DNA from: Bacilli bacterium
GTDB lineage: Bacteria > Bacillota_I > Bacilli_A > RF39 > UBA660
Assembly: GCA_900768345.1 (NCBI GenBank)
Contig: CAAGCO010000022.1
Span: forward strand, 1-64,000
Direction of reading: 5' to 3'
DNA: 64,000 bases
Below the pieces are notes generated by a model. The model had not been told where the DNA came from. It saw only the letters and a program-made list of their open reading frames with translations, and did no database searches. The position numbers and the translations under genes are program-made. This document shows, piece by piece, positions 56,746 through 64,000 of the stretch. Every line of letters begins with the position of its first letter. Position 1 is the first letter of the stretch.

Positions 56746-57252
56746 ATGATATCATTAAATGAATATAAAAATTGTTTAATTAATACTTATAGTTGGACTA
56801 TTGATAAAAGTGATGAGTTTGTTCTAAAAAGAAAAAGGGTATTAGATAAAGAATATGGTGATGAATTTTTATCTAAGGTTATTAGTGATTCTTATGATTT
56901 TGCTAGAAGTGTTTTAGATGATGAAAGTATAAATTATGGATACTATAAAAGTGATGTTTTAGATGATACAACTTCATATATCAATTTAGGATTACATGGA
57001 GGATGGATGTCTGATACTTTATATGTCGATTCTGAAGGAAGACAAGTGAGTGCACATATTATTAAAACTATTTTTGGTAGAGGCATTATGATTGAACTTA
57101 GAACTGAAGAAGTTGAAAGAGAAGTAGAAGATGATATGTTTACTTTTGATTATAATTATTATATTTATATGCAGGGATTTCCTGAAAATTTAGATGAAGT
57201 TAGAAAATTACTATCAAAAGATGAATTGCAATTAAAAAGAAACGGATGGTGA
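56746..57252 (+). CDS. Unknown cytoplasmic protein, acidic
   Basis: 168 aa, family not recognised. No signal or membrane helix; acidic with many Tyr and Asp (DFARSVLDDESINYGYYKSDVL), a WMSDTLYVDSEG segment and a C-terminal MQGFPENLDEVRKLL. SD CAGGAGGT gives good translation. A palindromic operator between promoter elements implies repression. The next gene (csaA-like) starts 3 bp after the stop, so they form an operon. Confidence 0.7.
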   Translation: MISLNEYKNCLINTYSWTIDKSDEFVLKRKRVLDKEYGDEFLSKVISDSYDFARSVLDDESINYGYYKSDVLDDTTSYINLGLHGGWMSDTLYVDSEGRQVSAHIIKTIFGRGIMIELRTEEVEREVEDDMFTFDYNYYIYMQGFPENLDEVRKLLSKDELQLKRNGW

Positions 57253-57255
57253 AGT

Positions 57256-57585
57256 GTGATTACATTTGATGAATTTATGAAAACTGATATAAGAGTTGGT
57301 ACTATTATTGAAGCTAAACCTTTTTTAAAAGCTAAGAAACCTGCTTATCAATTAAGAATAGATTTTGGTGATGAGATTGGAATTAAGAAAAGCAGTGCTC
57401 AAATAACTGAAGTATATAAAATAGAAGATTTAATTAATAAACAAATACTTGCTGTTGTTAATTTTCCACCTAGACAAATAGCTGATTTTATGAGTGAAGT
57501 ATTGGTTCTTGGTACTTATAGTAAACAAGGAGTTGTTTTGATAAGACCAGATATGGATGTTAAGAATGGAGATAAATTAGGGTAA
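57256..57585 (+). CDS. csaA: CsaA-like tRNA-binding-domain protein
   Basis: 109 aa: a stand-alone OB-fold tRNA-binding domain (TRBD) with FMKTDIRVGTIIEAKPFLKAKKPAYQLRIDFG and VVNFPPRQIADFMSEVLVLG. CsaA has been described as a chaperone assisting secretion; similar domains bind tRNA. Start GTG 57256 with GGTGA 3 nt before it. Coupled closely to the upstream unknown gene. A terminator follows. Confidence 0.88.
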   Translation: MITFDEFMKTDIRVGTIIEAKPFLKAKKPAYQLRIDFGDEIGIKKSSAQITEVYKIEDLINKQILAVVNFPPRQIADFMSEVLVLGTYSKQGVVLIRPDMDVKNGDKLG

Positions 57586-57590
57586 AAAAT

Positions 57591-57617
57591 AGAGGAAATT
57601 TTGAAGCTTCCTCTTTT
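57591..57617 (+). terminator. csaA terminator
   Basis: AGAGGAA/TTCCTCT stem, 10-nt loop, T-run. Confidence 0.8.
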
Positions 57618-58000
57618 AATTTGTAGTTATATATTATCATAAAATGCTATTTTTTCAAGATTGGTAATACACTCAAAATTATGATATTAAGTATTGGGTG
57701 TAAGAAACGAATGATATAATTTTATATGAAAATGATCAAGAAAATATTGATAATTTAGTTAGTATGAATGAAATAGCTAGAGATAAAAATTTAGTTTTGG
57801 CTCTAAAAGTAAATTATATAGTTGTTTTATGAACTTAAAAAAAGAATTTAAATTTAATGATGCAGTTAATGAATATTTAAATATGTATTATTCTAAAATT
57901 GTTAAAACTATTTTATATTTTGGCCTTAATAATAAATTGAAATTTTTAGTTGGAAGAGATGATACTATTATTGTATAATTGTTTATATATAGGAGATTTT
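57618..58000 (+). pseudogene. Decayed coding region, two fragments
   Basis: No intact gene. One open fragment (about 57704-57832) reads ETNDIILYENDQENIDNLVS...NYIVVL after a stop; a second (ATG 57829 to TAA 57976, 49 codons) reads MNLKKEFKFNDAVNEYLNMYY...DDTIIV. Both have normal protein-like composition and codon use but no SD or recognisable domain. They look like remains of one or two genes. Confidence 0.35.
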
Positions 58001-58498
58001 ATGAAGAAAATTATTATTATAGGTTGTCCTGGTTCTGGTAAAAGTTATTTTTCAAAGAAACTTAGAGATTTGACAGGATATCCTCTTTATCATTTAGATA
58101 ATATTTATCATAATGAAGATGGTACTCATATACCACGTGAAGAATTTGATAATATTTTAAGAAAAATATTTAAAAAGAAAGAATGGATAATAGATGGTAA
58201 TTATCAAAGAACTATTGAAATGAGGTTAAAGGAATGTGATACTTGTATTCTTTTAGATTTTCCAACTGAAGTATGCATTAGTGGAGCAGAAGAAAGAGTT
58301 GGAAAGAAACGAGATGATATGGCTTGGTTTGAAGATAGTTTAGATCCTACGTTTAAACAATATATTATGGATTTTTCTAAAACTTCACTTCCATATATTT
58401 ATGAATTAATAGATAAATACAAAAATAAAGTAAATCTTTTAATATTTAAGAGTAGAGAAGAAACAAATAATTTTTTATCTGAATATAAAGGAGAATAA
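58001..58498 (+). CDS. FlaR/adenylate-kinase-like P-loop NTPase
   Basis: 165 aa. P-loop GCPGSGKSYFSKKL (about 8-21), YHLDNIYHNEDGT (typical FlaR/topology-modulation family), EWIIDGNYQRT and LLDFPTEVC. The family name (DNA topology modulation protein) is historic; these are likely small nucleotide kinases of unknown substrate. ATG 58001 follows SD TAGGAGA; an ORF extending upstream to 57950 overlaps the decayed region. It is 1 bp from the next gene. Confidence 0.85.
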   Translation: MKKIIIIGCPGSGKSYFSKKLRDLTGYPLYHLDNIYHNEDGTHIPREEFDNILRKIFKKKEWIIDGNYQRTIEMRLKECDTCILLDFPTEVCISGAEERVGKKRDDMAWFEDSLDPTFKQYIMDFSKTSLPYIYELIDKYKNKVNLLIFKSREETNNFLSEYKGE

Positions 58499-58499
58499 T

Positions 58500-58907
58500 A
58501 TGATTATATATAATGAACTTAGTATGGAAGAATACACTAAGCTTTTAAATTCTGTTGGTTGGAAGATTCCTTCTTTGAGACTTCTTAAAATATCATTAGA
58601 ACGAGGCATTAATGTAAAGTGTGTAATGGATGAAAAAACTATTGGTATGGCAAGATTTGTTACTGATGGAGGATATGCTGGACTTTTAATGGATGTTGTG
58701 GTCCATCCTGATTACCAAGGTAATGGATATGGAAAAATGCTTATTAAATCGTTATTAGAATATATAAAAGATAATATTTTACCTGGTGAAGAAGTAATGA
58801 TACAATTGTTATCAGCACCTAATAAACAATCTTTTTATTCAAAATTTGGATTTAAAGTTAAACATGAAGTTGCTGAAGATGGAATGTATATGTGGTTAAA
58901 AAAATAA
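58500..58907 (+). CDS. GNAT-family acetyltransferase
   Basis: 135 aa. Acetyl-CoA motif VVHPDYQGNGYGKML (about 75-89) with the Q-x-x-G-x-G core, and FYSKFGFKVKHE near the end. Substrate unknown. SD AAAGGAGA; operon with the FlaR-like gene (one base apart). A terminator overlaps its stop. Confidence 0.9.
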   Translation: MIIYNELSMEEYTKLLNSVGWKIPSLRLLKISLERGINVKCVMDEKTIGMARFVTDGGYAGLLMDVVVHPDYQGNGYGKMLIKSLLEYIKDNILPGEEVMIQLLSAPNKQSFYSKFGFKVKHEVAEDGMYMWLKK

Positions 58908-58935
58908 AAGGTGAATGTTTGCATATTCACTTTTA
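58907..58935 (+). terminator. Terminator
   Basis: AAAGGTGAAT/ATTCACTTTT 10-bp stem (one G-T), T-run. Confidence 0.8.
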
Positions 58936-58971
58936 TAATGTTAAAATAATAATGTATTTTAGGAGTTGTTT

Positions 58972-59826
58972 ATGGAGGACTATAAGGAAATAGAAAGAAG
59001 TATAATTACTAAATATAGAAAAGATATATGGAGTAAATTTGTTAAAGCAGTTCAAGATTATAAATTAATAAATAAGAATGATAAAATAATGGTATGTATT
59101 AGTGGTGGGAAAGATTCTTTTTTACTTGCTAAATGTGTAGAAGAACTACAGCGTCATGGCAAGGTAGATTTTGATGCTTATTACGTTGTTATGAATCCCG
59201 GATATGCAGAAAAAAATAGAAATTTGATTTATAGTAATGCTAAACGTTTAAATATTCCAATTACTATGTTCGATAGTGATATATTTGATGTCATAAATAC
59301 CATAGGAGGAGAGAAACCATGTTATTTATGTGCTCGTATGAGAAGAGGATTTTTATATAGTAAAGCAAAAGAACTTGGGTGTAACAAGATAGCTCTTGGT
59401 CATCATTTTGATGATGTTATAGAAACTACATTACTTTCAATGTTTTATGGTTCTGAGATTAAAACGATGATGCCTAAACTTCATTCTGATAATTATGAGG
59501 GAATTGAATTAATTAGACCACTTTATTTAGTTAAGGAAGATGCTATAATTTCATGGAAGAATTATAGTAATCTTACATTTTTAAATTGTGCTTGTAAATT
59601 TACTGAAAGAAATGAAATGAATGATGAAAATACAAGTAAAAGAAAAGAAATGAAAGAATTAATAAAAACTCTTAGAAAAAATAACAAATCAATAGATTAT
59701 AATATATTTAAAGCATTAGATAATATTAATTTAAATTGTGTGCTTGGAACTAAGAAAAATGGTGTTTATACAAGTTTTTTAAATAGTTATGATGAGGATG
59801 AATTAAGTGAAAAAATAAATTTTTAA
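58972..59826 (+). CDS. ttcA: TtcA-like PP-loop tRNA thiolation enzyme
   Basis: 284 aa. PP-loop SGGKDSFLLAK (about 45-55), Cys pair PCYLCARMRRG and a later CACKF for an iron-sulfur cluster or persulfide, and GHHFDDVIETTLLSMFYG, as in TtcA (2-thiocytidine-32 in tRNA). The C-terminal 60 residues are less conserved. ATG 58972 is close to SD AGGAG; a TTG 6 bp upstream is less likely. After the stop the same frame stays open for 19 codons (59827-59883), so a longer ancestral protein is possible. Confidence 0.85.
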   Translation: MEDYKEIERSIITKYRKDIWSKFVKAVQDYKLINKNDKIMVCISGGKDSFLLAKCVEELQRHGKVDFDAYYVVMNPGYAEKNRNLIYSNAKRLNIPITMFDSDIFDVINTIGGEKPCYLCARMRRGFLYSKAKELGCNKIALGHHFDDVIETTLLSMFYGSEIKTMMPKLHSDNYEGIELIRPLYLVKEDAIISWKNYSNLTFLNCACKFTERNEMNDENTSKRKEMKELIKTLRKNNKSIDYNIFKALDNINLNCVLGTKKNGVYTSFLNSYDEDELSEKINF

Positions 59827-59916
59827 TATTTTGATAATGTAGATTGTGAAGAATTTATAACTAATGGTAGTGATAAAAAATATTAATAAAATAGTTAGAT
59901 ATTTATAGGAGACACT

Positions 59917-60576
59917 ATGAAAAATAAGAAAGAAAGAATTAGTATACCTAGTTATACCTTGAGTGAAGAATTGATTAATTCTATTTCTCATGGTATTGCT
60001 GCTATATTTAGTATTTGGGGGCTTATAATGCTTATTATTAAAGCTAGTAAAGTTGGTGCTATGGCAGTTACAACTGTTACTTTATTTGGCACTACGATGA
60101 TACTTTTATATACTATATCTTGTATATATCATGCATTAAGTCCTAAAATTATTGGTAAAAAGGTTATGAGAGTAATTGATCATTGCAATGTGTTCTTACT
60201 TGTTTTTGGTACAATTATTCCAATAGCACTTGTAGGTATGAATGGGGTTTATGGTTGGATATATTTTGGAATAGTTGGTTTTGTAACATTGCTTGGAATC
60301 ATTTTTTCTGCCATAGACGTGGATAAAAATGAAAAGATAGAAGTTGTTTGTCATCTAGTTAATGGTTGGAGTGCAGTTTTCTTTATAAAACCATTAATTG
60401 CTGGTGTTGGTAAAACGGGACTTTTATTAATTATATTAGGCGGTATTATGTATTCTATTGGAGCTTTTTTATATGCAATAGGCTCTAAAAAGAAATATAT
60501 GCATTCTGTATTTCATTTCTTTTGTATATTAGGAACAATATTTCATTATTTTGCAATTTATTTATTTGTATTATAA
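59917..60576 (+). CDS. Hemolysin III/TrhA family membrane protein
   Basis: 219 aa, seven membrane segments. Family residues: EELINSISHGIAAIFSIWGL (conserved E and H), SCIYHALSP, RVIDHCNVFLLVFGT and SVFHFFCILGTIFHYFAIY (conserved His). PAQR-related; TrhA in other bacteria affects membrane fluidity homeostasis, and haemolytic activity should not be assumed. SD TAGGAG. Ends at a bidirectional terminator. Confidence 0.9.
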   Translation: MKNKKERISIPSYTLSEELINSISHGIAAIFSIWGLIMLIIKASKVGAMAVTTVTLFGTTMILLYTISCIYHALSPKIIGKKVMRVIDHCNVFLLVFGTIIPIALVGMNGVYGWIYFGIVGFVTLLGIIFSAIDVDKNEKIEVVCHLVNGWSAVFFIKPLIAGVGKTGLLLIILGGIMYSIGAFLYAIGSKKKYMHSVFHFFCILGTIFHYFAIYLFVL

Positions 60577-60600
60577 AATAAAATTTAATTAAGTTATCAA

Positions 60601-60640
60601 AAAAAAGAAGCATATATAAATATATATACTTCTTTTTTAT
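60601..60640. terminator. Bidirectional terminator
   Basis: AAAAAAGAAG-c-ATATATA/TATATAT-a-CTTCTTTTTT; serves the hemolysin III gene and the convergent acyltransferase. Confidence 0.8.
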
Positions 60641-60650
60641 AGTATAATTT

Positions 60651-61724
60651 TTAATTTATTATAAATATATTTTTGATTTTTGATGTATTTTTATTATAAA
60701 GTTTTACTATTTCTATAGTTATAATTCCGAAAAATATATTTGCTAGTACGCACAATAGTAACATTAAAGGGTATGATATTGTGATTCTTAATTTTATTAA
60801 TAATTCTTTCATTATATCTATTATTAACCATTGATATATATACATTGGTAAACTTAATTTTTCTAAATAATAGAATATTTTATTATTAGAAAATTTTGTT
60901 AATAATAAATCTTTATTTGTTGAAATCACTATACATATACTAAATATAATAACTATTAATATATCAAATTTTTGATGAGCTTTTGATATGTTGACTAGAT
61001 AAAATACACTTAAGTAGCCTAGTAATTCTGTTATTAATAAAATTATTTTTGAAAATTTAGTATATTTAATATTGTTGAATTTTTCACTTAACACATATAA
61101 ATACATTCCTAAGTTTATAAGCATAAATCCTCTTAGCAGACCTTTTATACCAAATGGTGTTGGAATCCATGGCCCTACTAAATGATCATAGTTTATTACT
61201 AAATAATTAGCAATTAATATTGTTATAATAGGACTTACTATATAAACAAAATTCTTTTTATATTTTATTAGGAAAGGAACTAAAATGCTTTCGGTTATTA
61301 TAAGAACCATTAAATACCAATTAATTCCAAATATTTCATATTCGATGTTACCTTTAAAGTAGTTTGGTATTGCAAATAATCTGTAAAAAGCTCTTGTATA
61401 ATCAGTTAAAGTATAATGGTATGCTATAAAACAGAAAGGACAAGCTACTAAAATTAATATTAAGATATATGGAAAAAATTTTAAAATTTTACTTTTTAGA
61501 AATTCAAATGTTTCTTCACCTAAATTTTTTGAATTTTCATAATAAATAAATTTTTTCGCAAAAAAATATCCTGATACTAAAAAGAAAAATTCTACGCCAA
61601 TACTTCCTGCTTTAAAAAACCATGGAGATTCTGGATAAAGTTCTCCTACATGTAATGCAGTTATTAGTAAACAAAACATAAATTTCCAAAATGATATTTT
61701 TCCATATCGTTGTTCCTTTTTCAT
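60651..61724 (-). CDS. Acyltransferase 3 family membrane protein
   Basis: 357 aa with about ten membrane segments. Opening KISFWKFMFCLLITALHV (the family His) and GSIGVEFFFLVSGYFFAKKF are the acyltransferase-3 hallmarks. Such enzymes O-acylate cell-wall or exopolysaccharides (OatA-like without the SGNH domain). The acceptor is unknown. SD AAGGAGGGT on the minus strand. Isolated gene, with no sugar-pathway neighbours. Confidence 0.88.
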   Translation of the reverse strand: MKKEQRYGKISFWKFMFCLLITALHVGELYPESPWFFKAGSIGVEFFFLVSGYFFAKKFIYYENSKNLGEETFEFLKSKILKFFPYILILILVACPFCFIAYHYTLTDYTRAFYRLFAIPNYFKGNIEYEIFGINWYLMVLIITESILVPFLIKYKKNFVYIVSPIITILIANYLVINYDHLVGPWIPTPFGIKGLLRGFMLINLGMYLYVLSEKFNNIKYTKFSKIILLITELLGYLSVFYLVNISKAHQKFDILIVIIFSICIVISTNKDLLLTKFSNNKIFYYLEKLSLPMYIYQWLIIDIMKELLIKLRITISYPLMLLLCVLANIFFGIITIEIVKLYNKNTSKIKNIFIIN

Positions 61725-61804
61725 ATAAACCCTCCTTATTTTCTTGTACTGTTTATTTCATTATAAAACAAATTTAATTAAAATTATATATAAAATATTA
61801 TTTA

Positions 61805-61813
61805 TGGTATAAT
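61805..61813 (+). promoter_or_regulatory. Extended -10 promoter of ybaK
   Basis: TGGTATAAT, 15 bp before the start codon. Confidence 0.5.
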
Positions 61814-61828
61814 ATTTTTGGTGATAAC

Positions 61829-62317
61829 ATGAAAAAAGAAGCAAAAACTAATGTTATGAGGATACTTGATCAAAAACATATAAAATATTTTGTACATGAT
61901 TATAGTGATACAGATATGGTAAGTGGACTTGAAGTTGCTTCTGTATTAAGTCAAGATCCTAATGTTGTTTTTAAAACTTTAGTTACTATAGGAAAAAGTA
62001 ATAATCATTATGTTTTTTTAGTACCAGTATCTAGTAATTTAGATTTAAAGAAAGCTGCTAAAAGTGTTAATGAAAAATCTATTGAGATGATTAAATCAAA
62101 AGATTTACTTGGTTTAACTGGATATATACATGGAGGATGTTCACCAGTTGGAATGAAGAAATTTTTTAAAACTACAATAGATATTAGTGCTAAAAATAAT
62201 GATAGAATATACTTTAGTGCTGGTAAAATTGGTTATCAAATAGAAACAACATTAGAAGATCTTTCAAAAGTAATAGAATATAATTTAGATGATATATGTG
62301 AGGAAAAAGATGTTTAA
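61829..62317 (+). CDS. ybaK: Cys-tRNA(Pro)/YbaK-type deacylase
   Basis: 162 aa. YbaK/EbsC editing domain that clears mischarged Cys-tRNA(Pro). Motifs: NVVFKTLVTIG with the catalytic Lys, LVPVSSNLDLKKAAK, GLTGYIHGGCSPVGMKK and KIGYQIETTLEDL. SD GGTGAT. Overlaps the next gene by 8 bp. Confidence 0.93.
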   Translation: MKKEAKTNVMRILDQKHIKYFVHDYSDTDMVSGLEVASVLSQDPNVVFKTLVTIGKSNNHYVFLVPVSSNLDLKKAAKSVNEKSIEMIKSKDLLGLTGYIHGGCSPVGMKKFFKTTIDISAKNNDRIYFSAGKIGYQIETTLEDLSKVIEYNLDDICEEKDV

Positions 62318-62699
62318 AATTAGTAAATATGTAGATTCAGATAAAGAAAATGTAGAAATTTATCCATTGGAAATAGAAATAAATGATAAAAAAAGTAAAA
62401 CATTAGCTGTTGAAGTAAATGGATGCTTAGGAGATGACGATTATACATTTAGATTTATATTTAGTGATATAAAAAAGATATTTAATATCAAAGTTAATGA
62501 TGAAGTTTGTTTAGATGAAAGTTATTTATTTGAAGGTGAAACCATGTTTACATATAATGGTGTTACTGACTTAGATACAACTTGTGACATAGATCTTTTT
62601 AGAATAGATAATGATAACTATGAATTTAATATAGGTTTTAATGCTCGTGAATATAATGGAATAATCTCTTTTGAGCACGATTTAAAGAAGTATCTATGA
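62310..62699 (+). CDS. Unknown small cytoplasmic protein
   Basis: 129 aa from ATG 62310, with SD GAGGAAA inside the ybaK 3' end. Mainly beta-strand composition, very acidic with patterns such as LAVEVNGCLGDDDYTFRF and DLDTTCDIDLFRIDND. No family recognised. Likely co-translated with ybaK. No terminator; direct repeats and the MacB-type operon start follow. Confidence 0.65.
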   Translation: MFKISKYVDSDKENVEIYPLEIEINDKKSKTLAVEVNGCLGDDDYTFRFIFSDIKKIFNIKVNDEVCLDESYLFEGETMFTYNGVTDLDTTCDIDLFRIDNDNYEFNIGFNAREYNGIISFEHDLKKYL

Positions 62700-62711
62700 T
62701 ATTTCTTTTTT

Positions 62712-62739
62712 GTCACTTAAAAGTCACTTTACTTTCATA
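62712..62739. promoter_or_regulatory. 11-bp direct repeats upstream of the MacB-type operon
   Basis: GTCACTTAAAA GTCACTTTACT TTCATA: GTCA, GTCA and TTCA start at 62712, 62723 and 62734, each 11 bp apart, the helical spacing of OmpR/PhoB-family sites. A similar two-copy box is at 49717. Confidence 0.5.
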
Positions 62740-62770
62740 AAATGTAGTTGTATTTGAAAGGAAGATATTT

Positions 62771-63442
62771 ATGGAAATATTAAAAGTTGATAATTTAACT
62801 AAAATATATGGAAAAGATAAAAATCAGGTTGTTGCACTTGATCATGTATCATTTTCTGTAGAAAAAGGAGAATTTGTAGCAATAGTTGGTGCTTCTGGTA
62901 GTGGGAAAAGTACACTTTTACATTTAATGGGAGGAGTAGATACTCCAACTAGTGGGAAAGTATATATAGATGGCAAAGATATATATAATTTAAATAGTGA
63001 TAACCTAGCTATATTTAGAAGAAGAGAAGTTGGGCTTATATATCAATTTTATAATTTAATACCTATTTTAAATGTAGAAGAAAATATATTACTTCCACTT
63101 GAACTTGATAATAGAAAAGTTGATAAATTTGAATTTAATGAACTATTAAAAATACTTGGTCTTCAAAATAGACGTAAACATTTACCTAATGAACTATCTG
63201 GTGGGCAGCAACAAAGAACATCTATAGGACGTGCATTAATTACTAAACCTGCGATTGTACTTGCTGATGAACCTACTGGTAACTTAGACTCTAAATCTAG
63301 TGAAGAAGTAGTAGAATTACTTAAAAAAATGAATAAAGAATATAAACAGACTATAATAATGATTACACATAACTTAGATATAGCAGCTGTAGCTGATAGA
63401 ATTATTACTATAGAAGATGGAAAAATAGTTAAGGAGAAATAA
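62771..63442 (+). CDS. MacB/LolD-type ABC transporter ATPase
   Basis: 223 aa. Walker A GASGSGKSTLLHLMGG (about 38-53), Q-loop QFYNLIPILNVEENILLPL, signature LSGGQQQRTSIGRALI, Walker B VLADEPTGNLDS and switch His in ITHNLDIA. Partner of the permease 2 bp downstream. Such pairs in Firmicutes often respond to envelope-active peptides. Confidence 0.95.
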   Translation: MEILKVDNLTKIYGKDKNQVVALDHVSFSVEKGEFVAIVGASGSGKSTLLHLMGGVDTPTSGKVYIDGKDIYNLNSDNLAIFRRREVGLIYQFYNLIPILNVEENILLPLELDNRKVDKFEFNELLKILGLQNRRKHLPNELSGGQQQRTSIGRALITKPAIVLADEPTGNLDSKSSEEVVELLKKMNKEYKQTIIMITHNLDIAAVADRIITIEDGKIVKEK

Positions 63443-63444
63443 TT

Positions 63445-64000
63445 ATGAGTATCCTTAATAAACTTACAATTAAAAATTTAAAACTTAATAAAAGAAGAAC
63501 AATAGTAACAATTATTGGAATAATTTTATCTGTTGCTTTGATATGTGCTGTAGCAAGTATGGTATCTAGTTTTAGAGAAAGTTTGATTAAATTTGAAATA
63601 AATAGAGATGGCAACTTTCATTATGAATTTAGTAATGTAGATAGTAATACTTTAAGAGAAATAAAAAACAATAGAAATTTTGATAAAGTATATATAAGTA
63701 AAAATATTGGTTATTTAAAACTTAATAATAGTAAAAATGAAGATAAGCCTTATGCATATTTGATTGCTATGGATGATATAGCTATGTCTAATGTGTCACT
63801 TAATCTAATTGAAGGTAAATTTCCAACTAATGATAATGAAATAGTAATACCAAGACATTTAAAAACAAATGGTAGAGTTGATTATAAAATTGGCGAAACA
63901 ATAACTTTAGATTATGGAGATAGAGTTAGTGATGAATATATACTTAATCAAAATAACCCATTTAATAAAGGTGATGAAACATTTAAAATAAAAGGTACTA
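63445..64000 (+). CDS. FtsX/MacB-type ABC permease, 3' end outside window
   Basis: Starts ATG 63445 (SD AAGGAGA) two bases after the ATPase stop and stays open to the right edge. N-terminal cytoplasmic stretch (MSILNKLTIKNLKLNKRRT), one membrane helix (about 20-42), then a MacB_PCD-like extracytoplasmic domain (EFSNVDSNTLREI, VSLNLIEGKFPTNDNEIVIPRHL). Remaining helices lie beyond the window. Confidence 0.9.
   Translation, partial: MSILNKLTIKNLKLNKRRTIVTIIGIILSVALICAVASMVSSFRESLIKFEINRDGNFHYEFSNVDSNTLREIKNNRNFDKVYISKNIGYLKLNNSKNEDKPYAYLIAMDDIAMSNVSLNLIEGKFPTNDNEIVIPRHLKTNGRVDYKIGETITLDYGDRVSDEYILNQNNPFNKGDETFKIKGT

Overview
The window is AT-rich, densely packed low-GC Bacillota (Firmicutes) chromosome. 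The standard bacterial code fits: TGG is used for Trp and TGA acts as a stop. Sporulation genes (spoIVA, a spoVB-like flippase, a sigH-like sigma factor), a BclA-like collagen protein, an S-box leader before metK and a 6S-RNA candidate next to tcdA all point to a spore-forming member of the Bacilli/Erysipelotrichia side. Many compact genes and several decayed ones suggest an uncultured gut-type lineage, but that placement is inference. Most promoters are extended -10 boxes (TGnTATAAT) placed a few bases after the previous gene's terminator.

Layout. 1-7200: end of a BspA-type surface protein, a divergent SecA, an overlapping S26 signal-peptidase-like protein whose catalytic residues look replaced, and a large beta-helix/SLH/Ig-like surface protein. 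7500-11640: spoIVA, a Pro/Thr-rich membrane protein, a 59-aa protein whose Shine-Dalgarno (SD) lies in a strong hairpin, and a pilin-like plus SipW-type surface pair. 11670-24500: housekeeping (uvrA with a LexA-like box, mscS, lgt-trxB, rlmB-sigH, ruvA-HAD-ruvB) and a HipA-fold protein. 24500-33980: a ZnuA-like lipoprotein lacking metal histidines with yidD, a frameshifted zinc ribbon, rnc-smc, then a minus-strand block with a Zn-PLC-like protein, a glycosyltransferase translationally coupled to a collagen-like protein, and def. 34000-45340: a SipW-type protein, cvpA-trxA, an ABC-FtsX fusion, queA-tgt, a BspA/SipW protein, and yrzE-, yrbG- and spoVB-like genes (the Bacillus tgt-to-spoVB neighbourhood). 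45350-54250: S-box/metK, 6S RNA/tcdA, a dinD remnant, rarA with a Cys-His-Asp protein, a flippase-like membrane protein, another SipW-type protein, xerD-deoB. 54250-58000: an rlmD-type methyltransferase, then a decayed accessory patch (structured leader plus frameshifted ORF6N-PLD gene, broken ORFs). 58000-64000: small metabolic and tRNA genes and the start of a MacB-type ABC transporter.

How the genes work together. Four proteins carry the TasA/CalY-like signal (about 20 hydrophobic residues ending in T/S-Y-A/G-Y-F) fused to different modules (InlB repeats, BspA repeats, DUF6273-like). The edge gene is a C-terminal paralogue of one of them. With the SecA and degenerate signal peptidase they suggest a surface-display programme. 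The collagen-like protein and its coupled glycosyltransferase look like a spore-surface glycoprotein pair. The most unusual regulatory structures are a hairpin separating the queA SD from its start codon, an SD-sequestering hairpin at 9691-9723, and a structured RNA leader at 55572-55700.
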